NCBI GenBank assembly: GCA_019914995.1
Contig: CM034139.1
Location: forward strand, 6,674,461-6,738,460
Length of the DNA stretch: 64,000 nucleotides
DNA from: Acanthochlamys bracteata
Lineage: Eukaryota; Streptophyta; Magnoliopsida; Pandanales; Velloziaceae
Direction: 5' to 3'
Shown here: positions 1-11,528 of the stretch, one piece after another
Layout of the letters: each line of letters opens with the position of its first letter
Numbering within the stretch: the first letter of the stretch is position 1
The notes under the pieces: model-generated
What the model was told of the DNA's origin: nothing
The model's database searches: none
Seen by the model: the letters and a program-made list of their open reading frames with translations, nothing else
Made by a program: the position numbers and the translations under genes

Positions 1-1116
1 AGCAGGGGAATCAATCTTGTTCGCAATAGGGTTACTTGCAGTTTCAGCAGACTTCTCTTCATGATTGTCAAAGTGCTTTTCAATCCCAGGCAACATAAGC
101 ATTCTAGGATGTGGAACTAGTGCTCCAGTGACATCTCCCCACCAGGCAGGATTGCTTGTGTACCATTCCATGGTCTTCTTCAGCCCCTCCTCCCAAGTTG
201 TCCTCTCTGACCAACCCAAAATTTTCAACTTCTGATCATCAAGAAAGTACCTCTGATCATTGAATGGTCTGTTTTCAACATACTTGATGACTCTTTCTGG
301 ATCCAGATTAAAGAGCTTGCAAATGTCCTTAGCCACATCAATCACTCTCCTCTCTTTCTTAGTACCAATGTTATAAACATGCCCAACTTCTCCTTTGTGC
401 AGAACAACCTCAAAAGCTTCAGCAACATCCTCACAGTAAAGATAGCTTCTGACGTTTGATCCATCGCCATGAATTGGAAGAGGCTGTCCCCTCATAGCTA
501 AGAGAATAAATTTAGGAATGAGCTTCTCGGGAAACTGGTTAGGCCCATAGACATTGTTTCCTCTAGTAGTTATAACAGGCAAGCCATATGACCTCCCATA
601 AGCCATAACAAGCATCTCTGCTCCAGCTTTAGTTGCAGAATATGGGTTTGTTGGGAGTAGTTGAGATGCCTCATGGTTCCCAACTACAGCATCTTCATCA
701 GTCTCACCATAAACCTCATCAGTACTAACATGGATGAACCTTCTGATTTGGCCAGTGGTTTTGCATGCCTCCAAGAGCACATGGGTGCCATAAATGTTAT
801 TCTTTGTGAACTCAAAGGAATTACCAAAAGAATTATCAACATGTGTCTGTGCCGCAAAATGCATGATCGTATCAATAGATTCTGTTATCAGGAGATAGTT
901 GACAAGGTCAGCACTTGCAATATCACCCTTTACAAATTTGAAGTTTGGAGAAGAACGAGAAGGCAAAAGGTTCTTCAAGTTGGAGCAATAATCAAGCTTG
1001 TCAAGGACCACAATCTTATAATCAGGGTAGTTGCGGACAAGTCGATTAGCAACATGAGAAGCAATGAAGCCAGCAGCTCCCGTAATGAGGATGTTCTTAG
1101 GCTTATATGCCGCCAT
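1..1116 (-). CDS. RHM1: UDP-rhamnose synthase RHM (5' part, N-terminal 4,6-dehydratase domain)
   Basis: RHM is a cytosolic multifunctional enzyme that turns UDP-glucose into UDP-L-rhamnose for pectin and flavonoid glycosides; its N-terminal half is a UDP-glucose 4,6-dehydratase. The 372 codons seen are open to the window edge and continue beyond it, so the C-terminal epimerase/reductase half is not visible. The translation begins MAAYKPKNILITGAAGFIAS, with the NAD-binding Gly pattern G13xxG16xxA19. The dehydratase TDE triad lies at residues 132-134 (STDEVYGE) and the SDR catalytic pair Tyr159-Lys163 in YSATKAG. The downstream segment DVTGALVPHPRMLMLPG is the linker typical of plant RHM. The start is the first ATG after the leader intron. 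Assignment to RHM is very firm; the paralogue number (RHM1 versus RHM2/3) is an inference from overall similarity. Confidence 0.93.
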   Translation of the reverse strand, partial: MAAYKPKNILITGAAGFIASHVANRLVRNYPDYKIVVLDKLDYCSNLKNLLPSRSSPNFKFVKGDIASADLVNYLLITESIDTIMHFAAQTHVDNSFGNSFEFTKNNIYGTHVLLEACKTTGQIRRFIHVSTDEVYGETDEDAVVGNHEASQLLPTNPYSATKAGAEMLVMAYGRSYGLPVITTRGNNVYGPNQFPEKLIPKFILLAMRGQPLPIHGDGSNVRSYLYCEDVAEAFEVVLHKGEVGHVYNIGTKKERRVIDVAKDICKLFNLDPERVIKYVENRPFNDQRYFLDDQKLKILGWSERTTWEEGLKKTMEWYTSNPAWWGDVTGALVPHPRMLMLPGIEKHFDNHEEKSAETASNPIANKIDSPA

Positions 1117-3380
1117 GCCTTTTGATTATTCCAAAAAGGAAAATTAATGAATCAGGACAAAAGAAACAATTCTGGCAGAAAAAATAACAAGAAAAGATAA
1201 CAAAATAATGGCACATGAGAAAACATCGACGTCAAGAAAAACATAGGCAGCACATGACGAAACATAACATCATGAAGAAACATATGCAGCACATGACAAA
1301 GCATAGACATCATCAAAGAAGCATAGGCAGCACATGACAAAGCATATCACCATCCACTTCTAGGACAAACCTAAAAATCAAACGAAAAGAAGTAACAACA
1401 AGCACCTGGTGCTCCCTACTACAATTGAAACCATATTGCCTGCAATCAATTGTCATTTTGACCATACTGTTCTTATTTAACCATAGGCTGGAACATTTGT
1501 ACCGCGGCAGAACACTCAAATGAAGTCCAACTAAATTTGATACAATAAGTAGAATCATGAGATGACAGTGTTGTACCTATAACCCAGACATGAGTTACAC
1601 AAGTTCACGATTATGAGGTATATTCTCTTGATGGTGGCTTATTTAATGCACGAACGCATAGTTTTACAACTTGCAATGTCAGCCTCCTTAACAATTAAAA
1701 ATCAAGGCCATATAACTTCCTTTCTTCCTTTTTTCTCATTACACTTTTAGACCTAACCTGCAAGCAGTTCTCCTTCCAAAGAGCGTAGTAGTTGTCGTCA
1801 CATTTAAATCCATTGAAGTAGCAAAAGATGAAACTAAATGGTTTCAATACTTTAAAGCCGCCAGCGAACAGTTTAGCAATAATGCTCAGCTATTTGAGTA
1901 AAGAGAAGTGCCCTTTAATATTGCAGATTCTAACTCCGTTGGATAAGTAATAAAATTACATGAAACAAACAAGAAGGTAGTTTTCCCAATTTTTTGCTCT
2001 TATAGGCATCTTTTGCATTCGGTTAATCTCAAAGCATTACTATACATTTCTAACATTTTGAAATATCTGATACGTCGATAAAGAACCTAATTACTTAACA
2101 AGATATATGTGATGTCCAAGAAGAATATCCATGCAACAGCAAACAACAGGCCAGGCAATCTATCTCAGCAAGTGAGTGAAGGAACTGAATAGTATTTCTG
2201 GAAAGCAAATGGCCTCAATAAACTAGGAAAACAAGAAGCTAAAGAAAGTGCGATATCAGAACTGAAGAAACTAAGATATACTATCAAAGTCAATCTATTT
2301 GAAATTCAACTTGATATCCCATGACTTAATTATACAAAAGTTTACGTTATGCATATGCTCTCAGCAATGACTATAGTAGTTCGAAAACAATTAAGTAGTA
2401 GGTACTTTTCTTTTTATGTTCAGCTACAGAGCACTACTGCTACTGTCCTAAGAATGAACAGCGGCCTCTACAGAAAGCTTTTGAAGGGGCTAGAATATTC
2501 ATCATAATCACTAATCATTTAAAAAGAAAATTTCAGTTCAAACTGAGAAGACTTTCAAGGAATGTAAGAACAAACAAACTGAGCTAAAAACTTCAAAGTA
2601 AAATAGATTACACCAAATTCAGAACTGAGTTTGGCCCTGATATGGCGTCGCTCCTCCCATTAACTCATGATTAATCCAAAACTGCTAAATTCTTTGATGA
2701 AGGTACTTAAAAGGAACAAGTTCTTCCATCTACTAGAGTTCCAATTTATGACACAAATCAGCATAAATCCTGCCACTACCACAACTCTTTAGTCTAAAAT
2801 TATTATTCAAGGATCCATGAATGAACATTGTTTGCCAAACAAGGATCCGTCGAAGTATTGAGATCTAGCATTCTGAAGCTGCACTGCCCAAATTCATAGA
2901 ACGGGACATAGAGATTCTCATATGGTCTTTAGAAAGACAATTTTTTATCTACAACAATACCGCCTGATCAATGTAGTTATTTATCATACCAACAAATTTA
3001 TGATGAAATTAGGACTAATCAACTCGGAAAACAACAGAAAAGCGATGAATTAATGCTTCAAAATTTCTCCATGTAACCAATAGAGCTAGATCTAAACACA
3101 TTTCGCGATAAACTACCATTGTTCAACAAGACCTAGCGTAAAGCAAAACAATGCTCTAATTCCGACAAAGCACTCAAAATCATACCCAAAAAATTGTAAA
3201 AACAAAAAAATTAAAAAGAAAAACTCAGATCTCAAATCCACAAACATGATTTGATTCAAACAAGAAGTAAATCAGAACTAAAATAACAATTACCTCAACT
3301 TATCGAAGAAATCGAATGATAACGGAAATCTGTGTCTGGCTTTCTTTCTGTGTTGAATAAGTATTTATTAGGGAGCTTTC
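1117..3380 (-). other. RHM 5' leader with a long 5'UTR intron
   Basis: No coding region lies between the RHM start and the putative TATA box. A good donor (GTTGAG|GTAATT, intron starting at 3293 on the minus strand) and a pyrimidine-rich acceptor (TTTTTTCTGCCAG, intron ending at 1172) predict one leader intron of about 2.1 kb, leaving about 56 bases of leader next to the ATG. A leader intron in RHM genes is plausible and may raise expression. Exact ends are inferred, not proved; cDNA would settle them. The intron carries the short tandem repeat described separately. Confidence 0.55.
1211..1346. repeat. Imperfect tandem repeat, 39-41 bp unit, about 3.4 copies
   Basis: Units start at 1211, 1250, 1289 and 1330 (last one partial). 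Each begins GCACATGA(C/G) and ends CATA(G/T)GCA. The units differ by several substitutions and a 2-bp insertion. The array lies inside the predicted RHM leader intron, about 40 bp from its 3' end. Confidence 0.8.
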
Positions 3381-3405
3381 GTAGACAGAGCGAGAAAGGA
3401 AGGAA

Positions 3406-3418
3406 CATATATAAATAA
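3406..3418 (-). promoter_or_regulatory. Putative TATA box of the RHM gene
   Basis: Read on the minus strand the site is TTATTTATATATG, about 110 bases upstream of the predicted leader-intron donor at 3294. That spacing allows a first leader exon of about 80 bases. It is a sequence match only. Confidence 0.5.
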
Positions 3419-3462
3419 CCGGGTCGCGTGAAGGGTAGTTAAGGAATTCAAATTCAAAGACA

Positions 3463-3588
3463 TTCAATACGGGTGTTAAATTAACGCGCTATTCTCAGAA
3501 AAAAATATTTATTCCCCTACAAACCTTTATTTGTATGTAAAATCACGGAAATGTCTGAAGGTATAGCGCGTTAAACGGCGCGTATTGA
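3463..3588. repeat. Inverted-repeat (foldback/MITE-like) element upstream of RHM
   Basis: The arms at 3463-3493 and 3561-3588 are inverted copies sharing TCAATACG at the outer end and TTAACGCGCTAT at the inner end, with a short indel between. The 67-bp loop is AT-rich. The arms are unusually GC-rich (GCGCG) for this neighbourhood. No target-site duplication was found. The element sits about 45 bp upstream of the RHM TATA box. Confidence 0.6.
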
Positions 3589-6300
3589 GGGGTGATTTCT
3601 GAGTTTGGTAGAGGTAGTAAGTAATCTACGAGAAACAAAGTAGATCCAGCTGCGGGATACAGAACAGAAAACATGATTCCTATCCTACGTGGTATATGTA
3701 TTCGTTAATTTAATAGTCAATGATATTTTGAAACTAAACTCGTACAAAATTTAACCAATACAAAGTTTGTTTTTATGAATTTCAATTAACTCCAAAACTT
3801 CCGCTTAGCCGTTTGGAAAATTACAGTAGATTAAAAGCCAGTATAACTCTTATCAACTAATAACATAAATTTTATTTGTCGATCCTATTTAAATAGAATA
3901 AAATTTTAATATATTGTTAATGTTTGTTCAATTAATTAAAGAAAACGCCAGACAGCGATCGATGGTTACACGAATGGTTGTAGGTTTATTAGCTCTCTAT
4001 TGACAGTAAGATGATTGTGATCGAATTTATTATCATGTAATTAATGAAGTTTTTGCATTATCTTTGTAAGGTTTGGCGATTAGGTTCTTCATAGGAAACT
4101 TGTAGTATTCACGTAGAACACGTGGGTTCTTATTCTCTATATATGGAACTAATAAATGAATTGAAGTTCATGAAAGTTATTGTGTTTGTTTCTTTTTTTG
4201 TTTCGTTTTTATTCTATGCCACTTATCACCGACACTTGGCAACTTTATTATAATATTAAAAAAATGAACTATCTCTTTAAGTGTTAGGTATGTAGATCTA
4301 TTTTATTATACACCGTTTTATTTTAAAATTTGGGTTTCATTCTCCATCATATTATCTTTTTCTTTGGCGTATTCAAACTATGTACATAAGAAACTCGACC
4401 ACGTTTGCATATACTACAATTGGATCAGAAATTAAATTAAAAGCGTCCTAGTGAACTCTAGCCCATTGGGCTTAGAAACTCTTGATCCACAAAGCAACGA
4501 ACTATAGTCCATTGTGGTAAGCAAATCTTCAGAGTTAGTATCCTAACTGTTTGATTTTGGCAAAACGTTTGGGCCTTTAGAAAATTTCATTAAAATAAAC
4601 AGGAAAACTTAGTAATATATGGTAATTGCGTATTCAAGCGGACTCTAAATTATGAAACTGAGCAATTAATTAGCAGATATATGGTAAAAAAATTTTATAT
4701 TTTTTTAAATTTTTAAATAAAATTTTTAAATATTTATAAAAAATATATAAATAAATATAAAATACAAAAATAAAGGAACTGAGAAACGTTTTCTCAGACG
4801 CCCTACTTGTCAATTCCTCAATTCCAGAGCACAGCTAGCCCGACTTCTTCTAAAATCTACTTCTAAGAGTTGAATTATTTCTTTTCGAGAAAAAAAAAGA
4901 ACTGATTCTGACGATTGTTACGATTGAGGGTGACGTCACAGACTTTTGGGCGTTTATTAGTAAACGGTTATCGGTTTTCTTGGCAGTTGGCACACGAGCA
5001 GCTTCCCACGATGACAATCTGCTTACTTATCCATTCCATATTACTGTTGTCATCCCTTGTATTCAGGCAACGTTTAAAATTCTTAAAATAAAAATTTTCA
5101 AAATTTTTTTCTAAATTTTATGAAAAAAATTTATTTAAAAAATAAAATTTAAAATTTTATGTTATAAAAATATCTGTGTATTTTAAATTAAAAATAAAAT
5201 ATTTTATAAAATTTATAAAAAATGAGAGTTAAAATAAAATTTTAATAAGTACCTATAAACAATATCAAAATATCACTTAAAGAGTTTTTTAAAGTATTAT
5301 AAAATAAAATTTATCTAAATAAAAAATATTTAAAATATTTTAAAAATAATTTTTTATTTATGAATAATAATTTATAATATATTATTTTTTATATTTTTTA
5401 ATTAAAATAAATTTTATAAATTTTTGTTTATAAAATATAAAATAAAAAATTAGAACGAAATGAAATCTAAACACATTGCAAAACGGTGCCTAAAGCTTAT
5501 CGATCAAACAACACCATATTTTGAATAAAAACTCATTTAATATGTATTTTACATTATCATGCTCAAAATTTCTTAAGATATATTGCTTTCATCAAGATGA
5601 AGCACTTGTTTTAATAACTTGCTTTTTGCCACCTTATTTGAATCTTTGATGGTTACATAATCTTACAAAAATGGAAAACAAGAAAATTGAATTTATAATA
5701 GTGAACAAGTTTTACATGTTTACTATTCATTTAATTTTACTGTAGCACATACATGTTGCTCTAATGAAGGCATGGTCGCGTAGAAATAATGATGCTAGAA
5801 GAAAAAGAATAATATTTAATCGTACTATAGTTTAGGGTAAAATTTTTACAAAAATGAATTATGTTTATGTTAACTTTTTTGAAAAATTATAATGAATTAT
5901 CTCTGAAAAGATTCTTGAGAATATAATTTCTAGAGCCAAAAATTTCTCAGTTAATGCTTGATGTTTATCTGATGTAATGTTATTCAATCTTCATAAAATA
6001 TATTAAGAGTTATTTCAATGCTCATCAGCTGCAGTGCCAGTTTATCTGAAAAGATTTTTTGTGACCAACATACATAAGGCTCCAAGGAAATATTTGTCCC
6101 ATCAAGATCAAACCAAATGAAAACTCATTAATTCTTTCGAGATCTCTCTCAGAAAGAAAATAATCCCAACTTTCTCATTCAAGCTTTCTCATGACATACA
6201 TTTAAAATCCTAATTTATTACTTATTATAATGCTTTGACTAAAAAATATATATATGCCAATTTTTCTTGCGTGCTTCTTTTTGTCGCCAGGTGTAATCTC
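3589..6300. other. Intergenic, no gene seen
   Basis: This is AT-rich DNA between the divergent RHM and phytocyanin-like genes, with many A/T runs. The only structured item I can support is the MITE-like element at 5065-5491. No RNA gene or coding exon was recognised. Confidence 0.6.
5065..5491. mobile_element. Probable AT-rich MITE
   Basis: The left end reads AGGCAACGTTTAAAA, and the right end read on the minus strand is AGGCACCGTTTTGCA, giving an imperfect terminal inverted repeat AGGCA(A/C)CGTTT. The interior is almost pure A/T. No target-site duplication is evident, so the ends are approximate. Confidence 0.4.
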
Positions 6301-6306
6301 AGCTAC

Positions 6307-6316
6307 AATATATATA
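6307..6316 (+). promoter_or_regulatory. Putative TATA box of the phytocyanin-like gene
   Basis: ATATATATAG-type motif about 115 bases upstream of the ATG at 6431, on the same strand. Confidence 0.45.
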
Positions 6317-6430
6317 GTTCCCTAACCCTCTTCTACCAAGCACACAGCAAACAACTTCAGCTTTTGGGTCTTTTAGCTTTTGAGCTTAATTTCTCTGCTT
6401 TCAACTTCCGTTGGTTTTGGTTTCAAAGCG

Positions 6431-7041
6431 ATGGAGATGAGAAGCAGAAACAGTACTGCTTCTAACCTTATTGTTGTTGTTATCGCTGTTATTGTTTTAG
6501 GGTTTGCAGGCTTTGTAGCTGCTTACGATTTCTATGTTGGAGGAAGAGACGGCTGGGTTGAAAGACCTCGTGAGAGCTACAACCAGTGGGCTGGAAGGAA
6601 CCGTTTCCAAGTCGGCGACACACTCAGTACGCCTGCCTGCTTCTCTCTCCGATCAGTTCTGAAATTATTCTTTTCGATTAACTGATCAAATATCGATCAT
6701 TCATGGCTGTGTTTGTGTTGTGGCTCTAATTAACAGTATTCAGGTACCAGAGAGGAAACGACTCAGTTCTACAAGTAACACAGATAGCGTACGATGCATG
6801 CAACACAACGAACCCTCTGCTAACTATGAACGACGGTGACTCCGTTTTCCGGTTCACTACTTGGGGACCGTTCTACTTCATCAGTGGTGCACCAGGGCAT
6901 TGCGCGAACGGTCAGAAGCTGATTGTTGTTGTTATTTCACCGTTCCACTTCATTAACCCGCCGTCTCCAGCACCTGGACCCGCTGTGTCTGCTCCAACTC
7001 CTGTTTCACCTCCGGCACCGGAACCATCTGCTGGCGCTTAG
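6431..7041 (+). CDS. Early nodulin-like protein (phytocyanin domain, copper ligands lost)
   Basis: Two exons, 6431-6626 and 6737-7041 (GT-AG, phase 1), encode 166 residues. The start is the second in-frame ATG-type codon (MEMRSRN), giving a normal signal peptide (hydrophobic core VVVIAVIVLGFAGFVAA), then a phytocyanin domain (YDFYVGGRDGW... to GQKLIVVV) and a short Pro/Ala/Ser tail of arabinogalactan type. Two Cys (DACN, GHCANG) can form the family disulphide, but the first His copper ligand (SYNQWAG) and the ligand Cys (FYFISGA) are replaced. That is diagnostic of early nodulin-like proteins rather than copper-binding plastocyanins. Such proteins are usually GPI-anchored at the plasma membrane; here a TAG ends the frame before any hydrophobic GPI tail (see findings). 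Confidence 0.88.
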
Positions 7042-7559
7042 AAAATGAATTCATTATCTGTTGATTTAATTGTTTTGGTGTTTATTATTCATCTTGTTGG
7101 GAAATTCTTGAGTGTATTTACTGTTCCAAGTCTCGTCTTTGTTGTTCATCCTGGTACGTACGTGCAGATCATACATGTACGTTCCAATCTATTCTGTTTT
7201 TTGTTTTTGTTTCCATCGTATATTTGTTTTGTTCATCGTAGTTGAGTTCATTTTGTTGTATAAATAAATCATTACAAATTTTATTTATGTTGCACTTGCG
7301 ATGTTCATCAGATTACCAGATATTTGTTTTCTTACTTTACCAGATATATATATGTAACTAAAAGGATTTATTTGGTTTCATGTTAGTGACATGTTCTAAG
7401 AGATATGGCCATGTTTTGATAAATCGTAACTTTTTTTCCAATTTCAAAAAAATATATATCTGGTATTATATGAATCGTAACTTTTTTTTCTTGTTTTAAA
7501 ACAATTTACTCAAAACAAAAACTAAGTCGTGTTCGTTCTTGAACCAATTAATTAATTAA

Positions 7560-7848
7560 GAACGTGTTTCAAACATTCGTAAATTTATTTTTTTTTTAAA
7601 TTTTGAATTCTAAATAATTCATATATTTTAATTATATAAAAAATTTTGAACTCCACTTTTATATATAAAATTTTATTTCTAATTTTTTTATTTGCATATT
7701 TTTCAATACAATTATATTTTTTAATTTTTAATATATTTTGAAAAATTATTGAAACACAAATACTCAACTCCATTTCTACTTTATTCTTTAAAAAATTCTA
7801 TTTTTTATTTTTTATTTTTACAAAATTATGGTAATTTGATATACGCAC
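7560..7848. mobile_element. Tourist-like MITE, family A copy 1
   Basis: A 289-bp AT-rich element flanked by TAA on both sides (7557-7559 and 7849-7851). Its interior runs collinearly with the copies at 9844 and 22468. Shared blocks include GTGTTTCAAAC near the left end, TTTTAAATTTTGA-like sequence, and TTTTTATTTTTTATTTTTA near the right. The right terminal repeat is diverged. A 3-bp TWA duplication is the signature of PIF/Harbinger-type elements. Confidence 0.6.
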
Positions 7849-8810
7849 TAAGTTGTTCTGGATTAATTTGATGTTGTTAATCTTTCGTATGTACACATGA
7901 ACATTTAACGACAATGACAATAGCAACAGGTTATTAAATTTCTTTGAATTCAAATTTGTCAAGCTTTGGCTTCTTTAGAATCTCAAAGAGACTCCTCCAT
8001 CTGTTGCCTGCGCTGCATTGCATTTGTCATATCGCAGGAACTTCAAAGCAGCTTCTCCATTGTTATATTCTAACTTTTTTTTCCACAAAACTAATCAATC
8101 TTTCAAGTTCATGACTCACAGATTGAATGAAAACTAACAGAGAAAACAAGCTCATATAATTCCTCCTTATGAAATGCATGATGACTTATATGCTGATGTT
8201 GGCATGCTTTGAACTCTCACATATAATTATTGAAGTTTTAAGTCGTTCTTAGTACAGCTCCTCGAAACTCAGATTCACTCGTTATATTCATTCTTTTTAA
8301 TTCTTCATACGCGAGCAGTTACGCCACGCTTATTAGAGTAGTTCCAATTTAGGATATATACTTTTTTTTAGCTTAAGACTTAGAAAATATTTATAAGTAA
8401 TACAATTAATAATAAAATTGTACCAAGTAAATTTTTTTAATATTTTAAAAAACTTTTATAAAAATTTGTAAACTATTTTAAAATTTTATTAAGAAATATA
8501 AAAAATTGAAATAAAAAGAAAAAAATAAACTCTTTCAAACATATATTCATTTTCTTACACAAAAAGATTAATTTTATTTTACATTCAGGCTTCAGCTATA
8601 TAAAAAAAATAAAAACATGCGTATTTAGCTGATTTTTAATTAAAATGTTAAATATTTTTAGAGCATAATTTATAACAACTTACTTTATAATAAAGTAATT
8701 TGCGATAAATCACTTACCGTAAAAGGAACGTGTATTAAGATTGAACTTATCTGTTTAAAGAATAAGATGTGACTGCTTTTTAAAGTAATGTTTTTTAAAA
8801 TAAAAAATAA

Positions 8811-8829
8811 TATATATATATATATATAT
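8811..8829. repeat. (TA)n microsatellite
   Basis: About nine uninterrupted TA units. Confidence 0.9.
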
Positions 8830-9843
8830 CGTATAAAATTTTCTATATAATTTTATTTTGTTTAGTTAAAAAAAAAGTAAATTTTTAGTTTTATAAAAAC
8901 TTTTTATCATAATTACTTCTAAATATTCTCTATAACTACAATGCATTAGCATTGTGGCGTTGGTGACATTTTCTTCTTCGCGACGTCAATGAGAATTCTA
9001 GTACTCTACAAAATTTGCATGCCAAAGAATAAAAAATTTATATTGAATTATGTTTACAGATCTGATTGGTTTTTCGTTCTAAAAAAATTTGTATCAACTT
9101 TTTTTATTTTATATTTTTAATAAAATTTTTATAATTATAAAACTTATTTAAAAATTTAAAACATATTTATAAATTTACATAATAAAATATTTTTTTATTT
9201 AATTTTATTTTAAATCAAAATAATAGTTCGTTTATCGAAATAAAAATCAAAATATTTTCAATTATAAAAAATACTTTTTATAGTTATTTCCAAACAGCTT
9301 CTACCACTAATATTTTAAGAGCAATAAAATTATAATGGCAATGTTTTCAACGAATATGCTATATAGAATAAAGTTAAAAAGAGAAAAAATTCCATCGACG
9401 ATTCATCAAATATTTGTTTATATTATCATGCTCAAAATTTCTTGAAATATCGTTTTCAAAATGAAGGAATTGTTTACTTTCTTTGTACATGCTACATGTG
9501 TCTCATATCAGAAGCTACATATCACATTATTTAGAATCTATGATGGTTTGGATGATATTATAACACATGGAATAAGAAAATTTGAATTTGCATCGCGAAG
9601 ATTTTACATGTATCTCATACTTTTTAATTTGATTACAATATGTAAAAAATTCACATTACTACAGATTCTTTGTATATAAAAATTTACTTTGTGACATATG
9701 ACACAATTTTTTTCATAACATCAACGCGTAAAAAAGACATCATGATATTGCTCTCAAAAAATGATTGCGTAGAAAGAATGACGAGAAAAAGTAACAAAAA
9801 GTTTTACGGGAAAATAATTTTAAACGGATATTTGTTTCGGTAA

Positions 9844-10124
9844 AGATGTGTTTCAAACGTTCATAATTTTATTTTCTTATATCAAATTTTAAATTTTGAA
9901 CAATTTATATATTTTAACCATAAAAAATCACTTTTATATACAGAATTTCACTTCTAACTTTCTTATTTGCACACTTTTTAATATAATTATATTTTTTAAT
10001 TTTAAAATATTTTTAAAAATTATGAAATATAATTACTGAACTTTATTTCTACTTTATTTTTTAAAAATTCTACTTTTTATTTTTTATTTTTAAAAATTCA
10101 GTTACGAATATTTAAAACAGGCCC
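9844..10124. mobile_element. Tourist-like MITE, family A copy 2 (best preserved)
   Basis: A 281-bp element with TAA target duplications at 9841-9843 and 10125-10127. The left terminus is AGATGTGTTTCAAACGTTC; the right terminus read on the minus strand is GGGCCTGTTTTAAATATTCG, an imperfect terminal inverted repeat. The interior is AT-rich and collinear with copies 1 and 3. It has no coding capacity. Confidence 0.7.
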
Positions 10125-11528
10125 TAAGCATTTGAAGTCAATTTACTTTTATGAATTTGTAGCTCACCTGTATAGATCCTCGTGTATACTTGTAGTTCAA
10201 TCAATGGTATCTAGGTATCTTAAAAACATAATTTCCTTTTCTCTTAGAAGATTCTCAAAACACAAAAGTCTAGTAGGTCCAAAAATTCTCAATCCCTCGT
10301 GCCTAAGTTTGTTCTTGGACATAATTCCCGTCCACAACTTCTACTCAAAATAAGAATAGTTCAAATATACACCAAGTTTCTATTCAAAATATGCCTAAGC
10401 TAGTATATGGTGCATGGTTGACAGCACCAACATTTCATCAAAGAACTCTTAACTTATATATGGAAGGTGGCATATGAAAAACACTTGTCATTGTCCTTGA
10501 ATGTAATTCCTATACAACTCCTTCAACAACAAGTTATCTAGATTATAAAAAGAGAAAGAAAGAAACAGAAAACATAATTTGTAAAACATTGAATTGAATT
10601 GAATTTGTGCAGGAAGTGTACATACATGTTATCATTCATCATCAGTCACATACATGACAGGTTCTAGCAAAAGCACAAAGTTCTGGCTCTTGCTCTGTTC
10701 TGCAACAATGGTTTAAATGCGTCCATCTCATGTCATCTCATCTCACCTCTAACAACTCTTGCAATCTCCTTCTTTTCAAATCAAACATCAGAGGAATCTT
10801 TCAAAACTCATGCATGCTGCTCCTACTACATCACTCAAATCTAAACATGGAAAGACTTCAAGACCAATCTCTACCATGTTCTTTCCATTCTTAGTAATCT
10901 GATAGCTGACATTTCCTTCTTGCTATAGTAAACCTTCATCTTTCTTTGTTACATCAATTCAATTCATTTCAAGGGAAAGAAAAAGCAATTCAGTTCAGTT
11001 CACTTCTGTTCTGCCAGATATAACTCAACTTCTGCTTGCCTCACTGCAGATTAATTAATAACAACTTTATCTAATACTAATGGTATAAACCAAGGGCATC
11101 AACAAAGAAAGAAAGAATTATATGTATATAGATGTCTGCCTGCCTGCATGCCATGATCCCCATTGTCAGTTTATCTCACTTTTGCTTTTGCTTTTACGTA
11201 CCTTTGTCTATCTAAGGTTCACTCGTACATCAACAAAGAAAGACATGATCTTGATCTTGAAATGAACGAGATCTGCAAATGTTTTACGTGTTGCAAAAAC
11301 ACTGTAGACAGCATAATGCAGTACCATATAGAAAAAATAACAGAGAAACAAGGAAAGAAGTGGAGTTGGTTTTCCATATTTAAAAGGCTTGCGAAGGAAG
11401 CGGGCATTGCCATATTCATGAAAGTTTCTTCTTGAGTCTAGAGCTTTGCAAAAGAACACTCCTTTGATCAACCCTGATTTAGTTCTTGCAGAGAAGAAGA
11501 AGAAGATACTATAGGGAGAAGAAACAGA

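Larger units (their letters stand above)
7042..11528. other. Intergenic, no gene seen apart from mobile elements
   Basis: This interval is strongly AT-rich. It holds two copies of one MITE family (7560-7848 and 9844-10124) and a (TA)n run. The last few hundred bases are probably promoter and leader of the MADS-box gene. Short open frames here have no ATG start or recognisable product. Confidence 0.6.

Noticed and set aside
9050..9310. Another AT-rich stretch with MITE-like ends (left GATTGGTTTTTCG, right reverse GAAGCTGTTTGGAAA)
   Set aside because: The termini match too weakly and no target duplication was found, so it may be chance in A/T-rich DNA.
11163..11435. Open frame of 90 codons upstream of the MADS gene
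   Set aside because: It has no ATG at its start, no family resemblance, and lies in the likely promoter and leader of the MADS gene.
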